Part shown: one piece after another, positions 54,759 to 63,875 of the stretch | Layout: the number at the start of each line of letters is the position of its first letter | Numbering within the stretch: the stretch's first letter is position 1 | Source of the DNA: an uncultured Alphaproteobacteria bacterium | GTDB lineage: Bacteria > Pseudomonadota > Alphaproteobacteria > Micropepsales > Micropepsaceae | Length of the DNA stretch: 64,000 nt | Direction of reading: 5' to 3' | NCBI GenBank assembly: GCA_903897605.1 | Contig: CAIUCH010000032.1 | Coordinates: 30,717 to 94,716, forward strand | Translations under genes and position numbers: made by a program | The notes under the pieces: generated by a model | Databases searched by the model: none | The model's input: the letters and a program-made list of their open reading frames with translations, nothing else | What the model was told of the DNA's origin: nothing

Positions 54759-54819
54759 GTGGCCATTCTGAAAGAAAAGCGCGCGAAAGGAAACCTCCGT
54801 TCGGCGCGGGAGCGCCGCG

Positions 54820-56103
54820 TCAGGCAACTTCAGGCTTTGGAACGCTCTGCAGCCCGGCGCGAGGCATGCCGAATTTCAGGTCTTCGCTCTCGGCACGGGC
54901 GATGGCGTTCGAGGCGGACTGCTCCAATATCCCCGAAAGATGCCAGCGGCCTTCCGGCCGGATAATGACATAGGGATCGTCGCCGATCGCCACGGCTTCG
55001 GCATCGCGTTCGATATCGGCGATCACTTCGACATAGTCGAACCCGGAAAAGACAAATCCTTTCCCGCCTTCCAGGACCCGAAAGCCAAAACGCTTCCAGA
55101 AATCGACCAGCCTTGTCTGGGAATGGGCATAGATGCGGCCATACCCCTTTTTCTGGCAGAATTTGAAGGCGGCGCGAACCAGCTGGAACGCGGCACGCGA
55201 TTTGCGGAATTCCTTGCGGATGGCAAGCCGTTCCAGCTTCGCGAAATCGGCGAAGAAGCGAAGCCGCAGGCATCCGATCGGCTCGTCGCCCATATAGGCC
55301 AGCAAATGCGTGGCGGACAGATCGTTGCCGTCATATTCCTCGAAATAAGGGCATTCCTGTTCGCCCATATAGACCACGTTGCGGACAGCGGCGACGCGCA
55401 TCATGTCTTCGAACGTCCGCACGATGGTGATCCCGATTTCCTGCGTGCGGACGCCGGGAACATAGGAATCATAAAGAGGCGGTGACGGCGTACGGTCGAA
55501 CATCCAGACATTGGGAGCTTTGATGGGACCAACCTTGGCGCCGGGAACGAAACCCAGCACCTGATTGAAGCGCCGTCCCAGTTCGGTATTGGGGCGCGAA
55601 TAGAGATTGATGCCGGCATAGCGCGGCGCCGCCATCTTCTCCATGAAGAGCGCCATGCCTGCCGCCAGCGGACCGGGTGCAAAGACGCACCACATATATA
55701 TGCCGGCCGGCCGTTCATTCGGTTTGGCAAGAAGGCGCAGATCGGGATCGGGCCCGTTGATCGTGCCGAGCGCCAACTGAAGCATGCCGATCTCGTTCAG
55801 AAGCAGGATCATGATGAAACCCTCGCCGTCGGGGGCCTGGGCGTCAAACCGGGATCGGCGCGTCACCGCGAACATTTGCCCGAGATTCTGGCGCAGAACA
55901 TTCTGGATGGTTTCTGTTTTGCCGAGGCCCGGGACGCTGGCGTGGGCCTTGTCCATCAGGCTGGCGATCTGTGCCTCGCTCGGACGGAACATCACCAGAT
56001 GCTTGGCGACGCGGCCGGCGTCCATTTCGTCCAGCTTGTGTCTGCCGAACCGTGTCCCGGCCGTGCCATCGTCCTGGGCCAACACCCTATAGGACTGTGC
56101 CAT
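54820..56103 (-). CDS. GNAT-family acetyltransferase-like protein with two tandem domains
   Basis: 427 residues. The C-terminal half is a typical GNAT: THLLAYMGDEPIGCLRLRFF, FAKLERLAIRKEFRKSRAAF (acetyl-CoA loop), GYGRIYAHSQTRLVDFWKRF. The N-terminal half has a diverged second GNAT-like fold (MDKAHASVPGLGKTETIQN, FIMILLLNEIGMLQLALG, LYSRPNTELGRRFNQVLGF). Unusual length for the family. It is near a PAS_5 gene. Substrate unknown. The start at 56103 is preferred over an upstream in-frame codon (56139). Confidence 0.75.
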   Translation of the reverse strand: MAQSYRVLAQDDGTAGTRFGRHKLDEMDAGRVAKHLVMFRPSEAQIASLMDKAHASVPGLGKTETIQNVLRQNLGQMFAVTRRSRFDAQAPDGEGFIMILLLNEIGMLQLALGTINGPDPDLRLLAKPNERPAGIYMWCVFAPGPLAAGMALFMEKMAAPRYAGINLYSRPNTELGRRFNQVLGFVPGAKVGPIKAPNVWMFDRTPSPPLYDSYVPGVRTQEIGITIVRTFEDMMRVAAVRNVVYMGEQECPYFEEYDGNDLSATHLLAYMGDEPIGCLRLRFFADFAKLERLAIRKEFRKSRAAFQLVRAAFKFCQKKGYGRIYAHSQTRLVDFWKRFGFRVLEGGKGFVFSGFDYVEVIADIERDAEAVAIGDDPYVIIRPEGRWHLSGILEQSASNAIARAESEDLKFGMPRAGLQSVPKPEVA

Positions 56104-56421
56104 GATACCCGCCCAAGTTGTTAACGCAAAATAAACCATAAGGGCTTCGGGTCAGGAGATAAATATCAATCTGCCTGGGAAATGGATCGCCGCCGCGAAA
56201 GTTCGGGAACTGTCAGCCAAGCGGGGCCGGGAAAGCTCGCGGGTTTTCACACAGAGTTCCCTGTTCAAGGACGTGAACGAAACTCGGTCTGCCGCGCTTC
56301 CGTTCGGCGCCGGTTCCCCTGCATCGGCCACGCCGCCATTTGCAGTTCCTTTACCGCGGCCAGCCTAGCTTGATCGGGATGGTTTACCGGCAATTTAGTG
56401 ATTCCGGTGAAAACTCACCGC
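56104..56421. other. intergenic region between divergent GNAT and PAS genes
   Basis: 318 bases containing the promoters of the two divergent genes. I see an AT-rich patch near 56120-56170 but no convincing hairpin, RNA or ORF. Confidence 0.4.
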
Positions 56422-56994
56422 ATGGATGTCATCGCAGCAGCCAGAGCTCTCAACCAGAAGGCGGTTCAGCAGAACTGGCATCACTTCTGCGACCCGACAT
56501 TGGCATTCGTTGACCCCGGCTACGAGCATCTTCTCGCGCTGTGGCGAACCAAGGCAGGAAATCGCAAGATGCCGTTACGTTCCGATATCACGCCGCGCGA
56601 CCTGAAAGACATTCTGCGCAATGTCCTGATGTTCGAAAGGGTTTCGCAATATCCGGCGCGCTACCGCTGGCGGCTGGTGGGAACTGGCCTGATCAGCATC
56701 TTGGGCGAGAATACCGGAAAATATTTTGAGGACAGCGTCCCGCCGGAGCATCTGCCGCGCTGGACGGAATGCTGCAACCTTATCCTGGAAAGCGAGCAGC
56801 CTCTGCGCTTCCTGGGCCGCGTCCATGTCAACGGCCGTGAATATCTGGATGCCGAAAATCTCTATGTGCCGCTGGCCAATGACAATGGCGAACCGACCTT
56901 CATCCTGGGGCAATGCCGTTACACGCCGCGTCAATCCGAAACCGAAGAAATCTGGGAAAACCAGATGGCTTCGCTGCCGGGCGGCCTGCTCTAA
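56422..56994 (+). CDS. PAS_5 domain protein
   Basis: 190 residues from ATG 56422 (an in-frame GTG at 56398 would add eight). One PAS-like domain of the alphaproteobacterial PAS_5 type: LALWRTKAGNRKMPLRSDITPRDLKDILRNVLMFE, YRWRLVGTGLISILGENTGK, YVPLANDNGEPTFILG. No output domain. Sensory or protein-interaction role in the cytoplasm. No partner kinase is visible. Confidence 0.8.
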   Translation: MDVIAAARALNQKAVQQNWHHFCDPTLAFVDPGYEHLLALWRTKAGNRKMPLRSDITPRDLKDILRNVLMFERVSQYPARYRWRLVGTGLISILGENTGKYFEDSVPPEHLPRWTECCNLILESEQPLRFLGRVHVNGREYLDAENLYVPLANDNGEPTFILGQCRYTPRQSETEEIWENQMASLPGGLL

Positions 56995-57171
56995 AGCAGG
57001 ACGGAATTCGGCCGATGCCATCCTGGCGTCGACCCGGCCACGCTGCTCCCAATGACGTCTCTGCTTTCGTGTTGCGGCACGGCCATTTTCATCGGCCGCT
57101 CTCTCATGTCATAAAACACCCGGCCGGGCGCGGTTGGTGCCCGTAGGGGGTATCATGATGCGAGGCTGTCG

Positions 57172-58425
57172 ATGACGGATTCCACTGCGCGCGCCGCCGC
57201 GATGCCGTTCTATTATGGCTGGCTGGTTTTGGCAGCATCCGCCGTTTCGGAACTGCTCGTGCAAGGTGCGACCAGCTATTCCGCCGGCCTGTTCGTCCTG
57301 CCATTGCAGGCGGAGTTCCATATCTCACGGGCCGATGCCGGTAGTCCGGTCCTGATCTTGTTTTTGGGCGTGGTGCTGGTTGGACCTTTTGCCGGCAAGG
57401 TGCTGGACCGTTATCCCATCCGCCTGGTGGTATCGCTGGGCGCCTTGATACTCAGCCTTGGTCTGATCGTCATCGCCACCAGCGCATCCCTGTGGGTGAT
57501 GGCGGCGATGCTGCTTGTGCCGGGCGCGATCGGTTTCGCCACCCTGGGACCTCTGACCACGGCGACCATGGCATCGCGCTGGTTCTACCACCGAAGGGGT
57601 CTTGCCCTGGGGCTGGCGGCGGTCGCGACTTCGGGCGGCGGCCTGATGGTGCCCATCCTCAGCCGGACGATCCATGCGCATGGCTGGCGGCTTGGCCTGA
57701 TCTACGAAGCCATCGCCATGGCGGCTATCATCATTTTCGTGACTGTTCTGATTTTGCGCGACAAACCCTCCGATATGGGGTTGGGCGATCATCCGGAAAA
57801 TCGGGGTCGGTCCGAAACGGTGTCCAATGCCGAAATTCGTCCGCCGCTGCGGTGGCAGGAAATTCTGGGAAGTCGCGCTTTCTGGATACCCAGCCTAGTG
57901 CTGGCGACGGTATCGGGAACCTCGCAGGCTCTGGTCACGACCCTGGTGCCCTATGGCATAGGATTGGGAGTGGCGGCGACGTCGGCGGCGCTGTTGATCT
58001 CGGCATTCGCGATCTCGGCCGCGACCACGAAAGTCGCCGCCGGCATTCTGGCCGACTATATCAACCAGCGCATTCTTTTGGTCGCGGCCGCCGCGCTCAT
58101 GACCGTGTCCTGGCTCAGCGTCAGCCTGTTCGCGAATTATTGGGCGCTCTTTCTCAGCAGTTGTTCCGGCGGTATCGCGCTGGGTTGCGCGCTACCCACC
58201 ACAGCGGGTCTGATCGCGGCGCATTTCGGCTCGGATCGATTCGGCCGGGCGATGGGCTGGACCTATGCGCTGGTCGCGGCCTTCGCGATCGGCGCAACGC
58301 GGTTCGTCGGCGGCCTGTTCGACATCTTCGGCGGCTATCATTGGGCCTTTCTGATCCTGTCTCTTATTCTGGCGGCCCTCTTTGTCATGACATTGTTGCT
58401 GACGCCCCGGCCCAAAACGGCTTGA
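57172..58425 (+). CDS. MFS transporter
   Basis: 417 residues, 12 predicted membrane segments, oxalate/formate-antiporter-like subgroup: FYYGWLVLAASAVSELLVQG, loop 2-3 AGKVLDRYPIRLVVSLGA, TMASRWFYHRRGLALGLAA. It precedes the AgaS/KbaZ/PfkB genes and could import their substrate, but the 366-base gap to the next gene means it may be separate. Confidence 0.88.
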   Translation: MTDSTARAAAMPFYYGWLVLAASAVSELLVQGATSYSAGLFVLPLQAEFHISRADAGSPVLILFLGVVLVGPFAGKVLDRYPIRLVVSLGALILSLGLIVIATSASLWVMAAMLLVPGAIGFATLGPLTTATMASRWFYHRRGLALGLAAVATSGGGLMVPILSRTIHAHGWRLGLIYEAIAMAAIIIFVTVLILRDKPSDMGLGDHPENRGRSETVSNAEIRPPLRWQEILGSRAFWIPSLVLATVSGTSQALVTTLVPYGIGLGVAATSAALLISAFAISAATTKVAAGILADYINQRILLVAAAALMTVSWLSVSLFANYWALFLSSCSGGIALGCALPTTAGLIAAHFGSDRFGRAMGWTYALVAAFAIGATRFVGGLFDIFGGYHWAFLILSLILAALFVMTLLLTPRPKTA

Positions 58426-58791
58426 ACTGTTTCAAGGCATCGCCGGTTCAATCCGTCCGCGCGCCTTGCCGCTGCAGGCGATGGCGCAGGGCGGCGCGGC
58501 GACAAGGCCGGCACCGCAAAGTTGCCCGATCTTATTTCTCGATACCAACGACATGGCTCCGTCCCGCTTTTTTGCATGTGCGAGCGACGGGAGGCTGGGT
58601 GTGTTTGACATAGAGAATTGATAGGGGCCGGCCGTCCGGGAAATATAAAAACAACAAGAAAATGGCCGGCCGCCGCGTTACTTTCCCGGGAACATTTGTC
58701 ATGATGCGGGACTGCCGGTTGAGCAGACTCGGGGACGATTTCAAGATGCTTGCCACCATGACGGCCCGCTTATGACGTGCGTGGCCGTTTG
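58426..58791. other. intergenic region before the AgaS-like gene
   Basis: 366 bases. Two copies of the palindrome GGCCGGCC (near 58624 and 58665) flank an AT-rich 30-base segment, and TTTGACA occurs near 58608. This may be the promoter region of the downstream sugar cluster. A minus-strand frame (58532-58759) has no recognisable product. Confidence 0.4.
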
Positions 58792-59892
58792 ATGCCCTCC
58801 GATAAGAGTATTGAAAGCGACACCGGCGCCTTCACGCGCCGGGAGATATTTCAACAGCCCGCCTTATGGCCAACCACGCTGGAGCGGATTCAATCCGGGA
58901 TACAGCGGCTGGGCCTGAAGCAGCGGCTTGCTGCTAGCCGGGTTCTGTTCACAGGTGCGGGTACCTCCGCCTATGCGGCCGGATCTGCCGCCGCAGGATG
59001 GCCGGGAAGCCTCGCTGTTCCCACCACAGACTTGTTGATCGATACCGGGCGGCATCTGACCGGTGTCGATGTGGTGATCTCGCTGGCCCGATCGGGCGGC
59101 AGCCCGGAAAGTGCCGCGGTGGTCGAACGGGTCCGTGCGCTGCGGCCAGACATTTTCCAGCTGGCCATCACCTGCAATCCGGAAAGCGCGCTCGCGCGTT
59201 CGGCCCTGGACGGTATTATTTTCCTGGACCCGCGCAGCAATGACCGCAGCCTGGTCATGACCAGTTCCTTTTCCAATCTGGTTCTGGCCGGTCTGGCGCT
59301 GTTTCAGCCGGATGCCGCGCAAGCCGCTGTCAAGACATACGGCGCCAAAGCAGAGACCCTGTTGCCTGTCATCGATCAGGCATGCGGCAATGCCGCGGCA
59401 CGGGTTCGTGACCGGATTGTCATCCTGTCGTCTTCGCCACTCCAGGATTGGGCGCGGGAGGCGGGACTGAAGGCGCTGGAAATGACCGCCGGGACTTTTG
59501 CCGTGGTGACCGAAACCTTTCTCGGCCTGCGGCACGGGCCGATGTCTTTCGTCCGGGCGGACACGCTGGTTCTGTGTCTCCTCTCCAGCGATCCGGTGCG
59601 GCGCCTGTATGAACAGGATCTGCTGCGCGAATTGCGCGCCAAGAACATCGGCGTCTTGATCGGCATCGCGGAGCCGTCCGAAGCGGACGGGTTATTCGAT
59701 GCCGTCATTCCCGCCATGGCGCCGCATCTGGCGGATGCGCTTCGAACACCGTTTGAAATCATCGCGCCTCAATTGCTGGGCTATCATTTGAGCCTGCTCA
59801 AGGGAATGAATCCGGACAATCCCAGTCCGGGCGGAGTGATCAACCGGGTGGTGCAGGGCGTCACCATCCATGCCGCGCGGAATTCCTCATGA
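58792..59892 (+). CDS. agaS: SIS-domain sugar isomerase/deaminase (AgaS-like)
   Basis: 366 residues from ATG 58792. Two SIS domains: LFTGAGTSAYAAGSAAA with VISLARSGGSPESAAVV (phosphosugar-binding), then RIVILSSSPLQDWAREAGLKALEM and ETFLGLRHGPMSFV. AgaS converts galactosamine-6-phosphate (or a related amino sugar phosphate) to tagatose-6-phosphate. It overlaps the APC permease gene by 4 bases. The KbaZ and PfkB genes nearby support a galactosamine/tagatose-type pathway. Confidence 0.85.
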   Translation: MPSDKSIESDTGAFTRREIFQQPALWPTTLERIQSGIQRLGLKQRLAASRVLFTGAGTSAYAAGSAAAGWPGSLAVPTTDLLIDTGRHLTGVDVVISLARSGGSPESAAVVERVRALRPDIFQLAITCNPESALARSALDGIIFLDPRSNDRSLVMTSSFSNLVLAGLALFQPDAAQAAVKTYGAKAETLLPVIDQACGNAAARVRDRIVILSSSPLQDWAREAGLKALEMTAGTFAVVTETFLGLRHGPMSFVRADTLVLCLLSSDPVRRLYEQDLLRELRAKNIGVLIGIAEPSEADGLFDAVIPAMAPHLADALRTPFEIIAPQLLGYHLSLLKGMNPDNPSPGGVINRVVQGVTIHAARNSS

Positions 59893-61262
59893 GTGCTCCG
59901 GGACAACCGCATCTTCGCCGCACACTGACCCTGTGGAATCTGATTTTCATCGGCATGGTCATCATCCAGCCGACCGCGCCCATGGGCATCTATGGCGTGA
60001 TCAGCAACACCGCGCATGGCCATGTCGTGACCACGGTCCTGATCGCCATGGTGGCAATGCTGTTCACCGCCATCAGTTATGGCCGCATGGCGCGGATCTA
60101 TCCCAGCGCCGGTTCGGCCTATACCTACGTCGGACGGGAAATCCATCCCGCCCTGGGTTACATCACCGGCTGGAGCATGGTGATGGATTATCTGCTCAAT
60201 CCCCTGATCTGCACGGCCTTCTCGGCCAAGGCAGCGATGAACATCGTGCCGGGCCTGCCTTTCTATGCCTGGCTGGTGGTCTTCGCGGGGTTCTTCACCT
60301 GGGTCAATCTGCACGGCATCAGGACATCGGCAAAGCTGAACGAAGTTCTTTGCGTTGTGATGGTGCTGGTGGTGGTGCTTTTCTTTGCAGCGGTTGGGAA
60401 TTTCCTTTGGCATATGCATCATGACACGGGATTCTTTGTGCGCCCGTTTTACGAGGCACGGAATTTCAAATTCGATGACATTTTTGCCGGAACTTCCGTG
60501 GCGGTCCTCACCTATATCGGCTTTGACGCGATCTCGACCCTGTCGGAGGAAGCCGAGAATCCACGCCGCAACGTCTTGCTGGCGACTGTGCTGGTCTGCC
60601 TGATCGCGGGCCTGTTGTCTGGCCTGGAAGTCTATGCCGCGCAATTGGTGTGGGGGTCCAAGCCTTTTCCCGGCGATCAGGTCGAATCCGCCTTCGCGAT
60701 GGTGTCGCAGCAAGTTGGCGGTTTTCTTTTGTTCCAGGTGATGAACTTCACCCTGCTGATCGCGAATATGGGAACCGCAATCGCCTCCCAGCTCGCCGCG
60801 GGACGGCTCCTGTATGGCATGGGGCAGGGCAATGCCATTCCAAAGAGTTTTTTCGGCGCGATCGAACCGCGCCATCGCGTGCCGCGCAACGGCATCGTCG
60901 TGATCGGACTATTTGCGCTGGTGGGCGCCGCCACCCTGGAATACTTTTCGGACCGGTTGGGCGGAAGCGCCTATGCCGTTGGCGCCCAGGCTCTGAATTT
61001 CGGGGCGTTCATCGCCTTCATGGGCGTCAACGCCGCTTCCTTCACGCATTATTGGTGGCGCGGCAATGATCGGAGATGGAGCCAGTTCCTGGTGCCGGTG
61101 CTGGGATTTGTGATCTGCGGCTTCATCTGGGCGCATCTAAGCCGCGCGGCGATGATGCTGGGTGCGGTCTGGATGATTGCGGGAATAGCCTATGGTGCAA
61201 TTCGCACCCGCGGCTTTCGCGCCGATCTGGTCAATTTCGATCTTCCGCCGGAAGATGCCTGA
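59889..61262 (+). CDS. APC family permease
   Basis: 457 residues, about 12 membrane segments. LTLWNLIFIGMVIIQPTAPM start, SYGRMARIYPSAGSAYTYVG, YIGFDAISTLSEEAENPRRN, and QLAAGRLLYGMGQGNAIPK are amino acid/polyamine permease landmarks. Genetically coupled to the AgaS-like gene (ATGA), so its substrate may be an amine-bearing sugar or amino acid (inference). It converges on kbaZ with a 3-base gap. Confidence 0.88.
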   Translation: MSAPGQPHLRRTLTLWNLIFIGMVIIQPTAPMGIYGVISNTAHGHVVTTVLIAMVAMLFTAISYGRMARIYPSAGSAYTYVGREIHPALGYITGWSMVMDYLLNPLICTAFSAKAAMNIVPGLPFYAWLVVFAGFFTWVNLHGIRTSAKLNEVLCVVMVLVVVLFFAAVGNFLWHMHHDTGFFVRPFYEARNFKFDDIFAGTSVAVLTYIGFDAISTLSEEAENPRRNVLLATVLVCLIAGLLSGLEVYAAQLVWGSKPFPGDQVESAFAMVSQQVGGFLLFQVMNFTLLIANMGTAIASQLAAGRLLYGMGQGNAIPKSFFGAIEPRHRVPRNGIVVIGLFALVGAATLEYFSDRLGGSAYAVGAQALNFGAFIAFMGVNAASFTHYWWRGNDRRWSQFLVPVLGFVICGFIWAHLSRAAMMLGAVWMIAGIAYGAIRTRGFRADLVNFDLPPEDA

Positions 61263-61265
61263 ATT

Positions 61266-62528
61266 CTAAAGACGGCAGGCGGCGGCGTAGGGACGAAGGG
61301 CGTCGCGGATCTTGTCCAGGATCAGCGCCTCTGGATCGCGCGCAAGCCGCCCGGCACGAACGCGCTGATATTGCGCCGGCAGATATTGGCTCAGCAAGAT
61401 CTCTGGCGGCGGCGTGGCGGAAAGATTGGCCATCAGCTTGCCGATCGCGGCGCCGATCTTGGGATCGGGCCAATAATAGCGAATGCGGTCGCTGTAGCTG
61501 TTCAGCATCAGCACATCCTGCTCGGCCTCAGTTCCCGCATAATAATCCTTCCACGATCCGGACTTGTCCCGCATGACGGCGCGGATGGTGTCCAGAACAT
61601 GGGACTGCGATAGGGGCGCGACGATCTGCTTTTCGATCTCTGCCAGGGCGCAGATCGCTTCGCGCATGGCGAACGTCACGCCCGGCCCCACTTTCAGGAT
61701 GGCGAAGCCATCCTCGACCAGCGCCTTGTAGGCATCATTGCGCTGGAAATCGGTGGAATGCGCCTCGAAGACGATGTCGTCTTCGCTTTCCCACCGCCAG
61801 CGCACCAGGGCCCGTGCCTTGGCCGGATCATAGTCGATCACCGAAACATTATCGAACTCGACGCCGGGCTGAACCACCAGCCCCACCACGCGCGGCCAGA
61901 CGTCAGCCAAGCCGGCTTCGGCGAAAGCCCGTTTGTGGACCGCCAAAGTCCGGGCCGCCGCCGCCGGCGTGGTCACCGCGAGTTCATGACCGTGTGATGC
62001 GCCGCCCGGCACCGGGACTTCGGTGCCTATGATATAAAGAGGATGCGCGCCACCCTGGCACGATGCCTCGGCGATCCGGGCCAGTCGGGCCGCGCGCCCC
62101 GCGATCGTCTCATCGGACAAAATGTCGGGATCGCCGCCGCAGGACATGCTGGCATCCAGATGAATTTTGGTGAAGCCCGCTTGCACATATTGGCGGATCA
62201 TCTCTTCGGCGCGGATCATGGCGTCTTCGGCTGGCAGCTTGCGCCAGACATGCGGGCCCAGATGATCGCCGCCCAGGATCAGCCTGCCGCCGGGAAGGTG
62301 GTCCACCAGCTTCCGGACGAAATCGCGAAACTCGGCCGGCCGCATTCCGGTATAGCCGCCATCCTGGTTGACCTGGTTGCAGGTCGCTTCGATCAGCAGC
62401 AAGGTGCCGTCATCCGCCGCCTGATCGGCGGCGGCCCGGATGACCCAGGGATGCGCCGAGCACACCGAGGTGATGCCGCGCTGACCATGACCGGCCAACA
62501 GGTCCTGAAATCCATTGCGCGATGCCAA
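61266..62528 (-). CDS. kbaZ: D-tagatose-bisphosphate aldolase non-catalytic subunit (KbaZ/GatZ/AgaZ family)
   Basis: 420 residues, normal length. Family blocks: GITSVCSAHPWVIRAA, LIEATCNQVNQDGGYTGM, LILGGDHLGPHVWRKLPA, FTKIHLDASMSC, FEAHSTDFQRNDAYKALV. In Escherichia coli it stabilises the class II aldolase KbaY/GatY; in some bacteria homologues are proposed to be tagatose-6-phosphate kinases. No KbaY/GatY gene is present in the window. Divergent from the PfkB kinase gene. Confidence 0.9.
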   Translation of the reverse strand: MASRNGFQDLLAGHGQRGITSVCSAHPWVIRAAADQAADDGTLLLIEATCNQVNQDGGYTGMRPAEFRDFVRKLVDHLPGGRLILGGDHLGPHVWRKLPAEDAMIRAEEMIRQYVQAGFTKIHLDASMSCGGDPDILSDETIAGRAARLARIAEASCQGGAHPLYIIGTEVPVPGGASHGHELAVTTPAAAARTLAVHKRAFAEAGLADVWPRVVGLVVQPGVEFDNVSVIDYDPAKARALVRWRWESEDDIVFEAHSTDFQRNDAYKALVEDGFAILKVGPGVTFAMREAICALAEIEKQIVAPLSQSHVLDTIRAVMRDKSGSWKDYYAGTEAEQDVLMLNSYSDRIRYYWPDPKIGAAIGKLMANLSATPPPEILLSQYLPAQYQRVRAGRLARDPEALILDKIRDALRPYAAACRL

Positions 62529-62557
62529 AGATTGCCCCTGTGGGAATGATGTGCCGG

Positions 62558-62594
62558 CGGCTTTATTTCAAAGCCGTAAATGATGCTATCATTT
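62558..62594. promoter_or_regulatory. two perfect palindromes in the kbaZ-pfkB intergenic region
   Basis: CGGCTTTATTTCAAAGCCG (62558-62576) and AAATGATGCTATCATTT (62578-62594) lie side by side in the 101-base divergent region. The second is typical of GntR/DeoR-type operators. No regulator gene is adjacent. Likely operators for both flanking genes. Confidence 0.65.
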
Positions 62595-62629
62595 TGTCCA
62601 AACGCGGCAATCCATAAGAACGGAATACC

Positions 62630-63616
62630 ATGACAGTCCCCGATACGCGGTTCGATGTCACCATCGCCGGTGAAATCAATCTGGATCTGGTGCTCGACGG
62701 CATCCCGGAGCCGATGCCGGTGGAACGCGAACTATTGGCATCGGCGTTCCGCATCACCTTGGGGAGTTCCGCGGCGATCCTGGCGCACAATCTCTCGGCC
62801 TTGGGTACGCGGGTCGGTTTCGCTTCCCTAGCGGCGCGGGACGAATTTTCCAAAATGGCCATGGCCTATCTGGCGGCGCGCAATGTCGATCTTTCCGGAA
62901 TCAAATACAGTGACGGTCCGGCGGGGTCCGGCGTCACGGTGGTGGTGAATCACGGACCTGTCCGCCACATTCTCAGCTATCTGGGAACGGCGGGCGAGAT
63001 GACGGGCGCGCATCTGGACATCGACTATCTGTGTTCGGCCAGGCATTTTCATTTGTCGTCCCTGTTTCTGTTGAAAGGGCTGCACAAGGATCTGCCGAGC
63101 CTGTTCAAGGCGATCCGGCTAAGAGGCCTGACGATATCGCTGGATACCAATGACGATCCGGATGACGCCTGGGCAGGCGTGCTCGATGAGCTTTTGCCCC
63201 TGATCGACGTGCTGCTGCCCAATGAGCGAGAGCTTTTGCGGATCACCAAAACCGAAAGCATCGATGCCGCCCTTGCCGCGGTGTCGCGCAAAGTGCCGCT
63301 AACCGTGGTCAAGCGGGGGGCCAAAGGCGCGATCATACAGCAGGGCGATATGCGTCACATCGTTCCGGCCATTGATGTTGTACCGGTCGACACGATCGGA
63401 GCCGGTGACAGTTTCAATGCTGGCTTTCTGGCTTGCTATGTTCGCGGCCTGCCGCCCGCCGAATGCGCCGCGATGGGAAACCTCACCGGCGCGGTGTCGA
63501 CCATGAAGCCCGGCGGCATCGAGGCTTTCCGGGACAGAGAATTTTTGCGCAAATCCTTCGCCGAGTTGGCTCCCGGCGCGGCGGTGCTGGAAGCTCTTTT
63601 TCCACGGCGCGCTTGA
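62630..63616 (+). CDS. PfkB family carbohydrate kinase
   Basis: 328 residues. Ribokinase fold: VTIAGEINLDLVLDGIPEP, ALGSSAAILAHNLSALGTRVGF, second signature DTIGAGDSFNAGFLACYVRG with the catalytic Asp and anion hole. Close context (AgaS, KbaZ) suggests tagatose-6-phosphate or a related sugar phosphate as substrate, but PfkB specificity cannot be read from sequence. A PfkB kinase could supply the bisphosphate used with KbaZ. Confidence 0.9.
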   Translation: MTVPDTRFDVTIAGEINLDLVLDGIPEPMPVERELLASAFRITLGSSAAILAHNLSALGTRVGFASLAARDEFSKMAMAYLAARNVDLSGIKYSDGPAGSGVTVVVNHGPVRHILSYLGTAGEMTGAHLDIDYLCSARHFHLSSLFLLKGLHKDLPSLFKAIRLRGLTISLDTNDDPDDAWAGVLDELLPLIDVLLPNERELLRITKTESIDAALAAVSRKVPLTVVKRGAKGAIIQQGDMRHIVPAIDVVPVDTIGAGDSFNAGFLACYVRGLPPAECAAMGNLTGAVSTMKPGGIEAFRDREFLRKSFAELAPGAAVLEALFPRRA

Positions 63617-63635
63617 TGACGATGTCGGGAAAACA

Positions 63636-63875
63636 TCAGTAGCTTTTGGCCAGCCAGCCTTTGCCGGCATGATCCTCGGCGGCCTTTACCTGGAATTCGC
63701 AGATCGCCTGCCCTTGCATTCCGACCACCAGGGGACAGGATTTTTCCAGGTGACGGACATAGCGAAGCCATTGCGCGTCCCAGTCGCCGAAAAGCTTTGG
63801 CCGGTTCTGCAGGCAGCGTTCCAGCGCCCGCGGACCGGTGCCGAAAAGCCCGGAATAGACCTGTCCTGCCCCCTT
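63636..63875 (-). pseudogene. C-terminal remnant of a gene cut by the IS element
   Basis: Minus-strand frame ending at TGA 63636-63638 with coding character: GTGPRALERCLQNRPKLFGD, AQWLRYVRHLEKSC, VGMQGQAICEFQ, KGWLAKSY. It has no start before the IS boundary near 63876; beyond it the same frame is IS sequence. About 80 residues remain, with three Cys. Family not recognised. The N-terminal part may lie right of the element, outside the window. Confidence 0.55.

Noticed and set aside
58532..58759. 75-codon minus-strand frame before the AgaS-like gene
   Set aside because: No recognisable domain and it covers likely promoter sequence.
59784..60875. 363-codon minus-strand frame opposite the APC permease
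   Set aside because: Same pattern: charged His/Gln/Asp-rich translation antisense to transmembrane segments.
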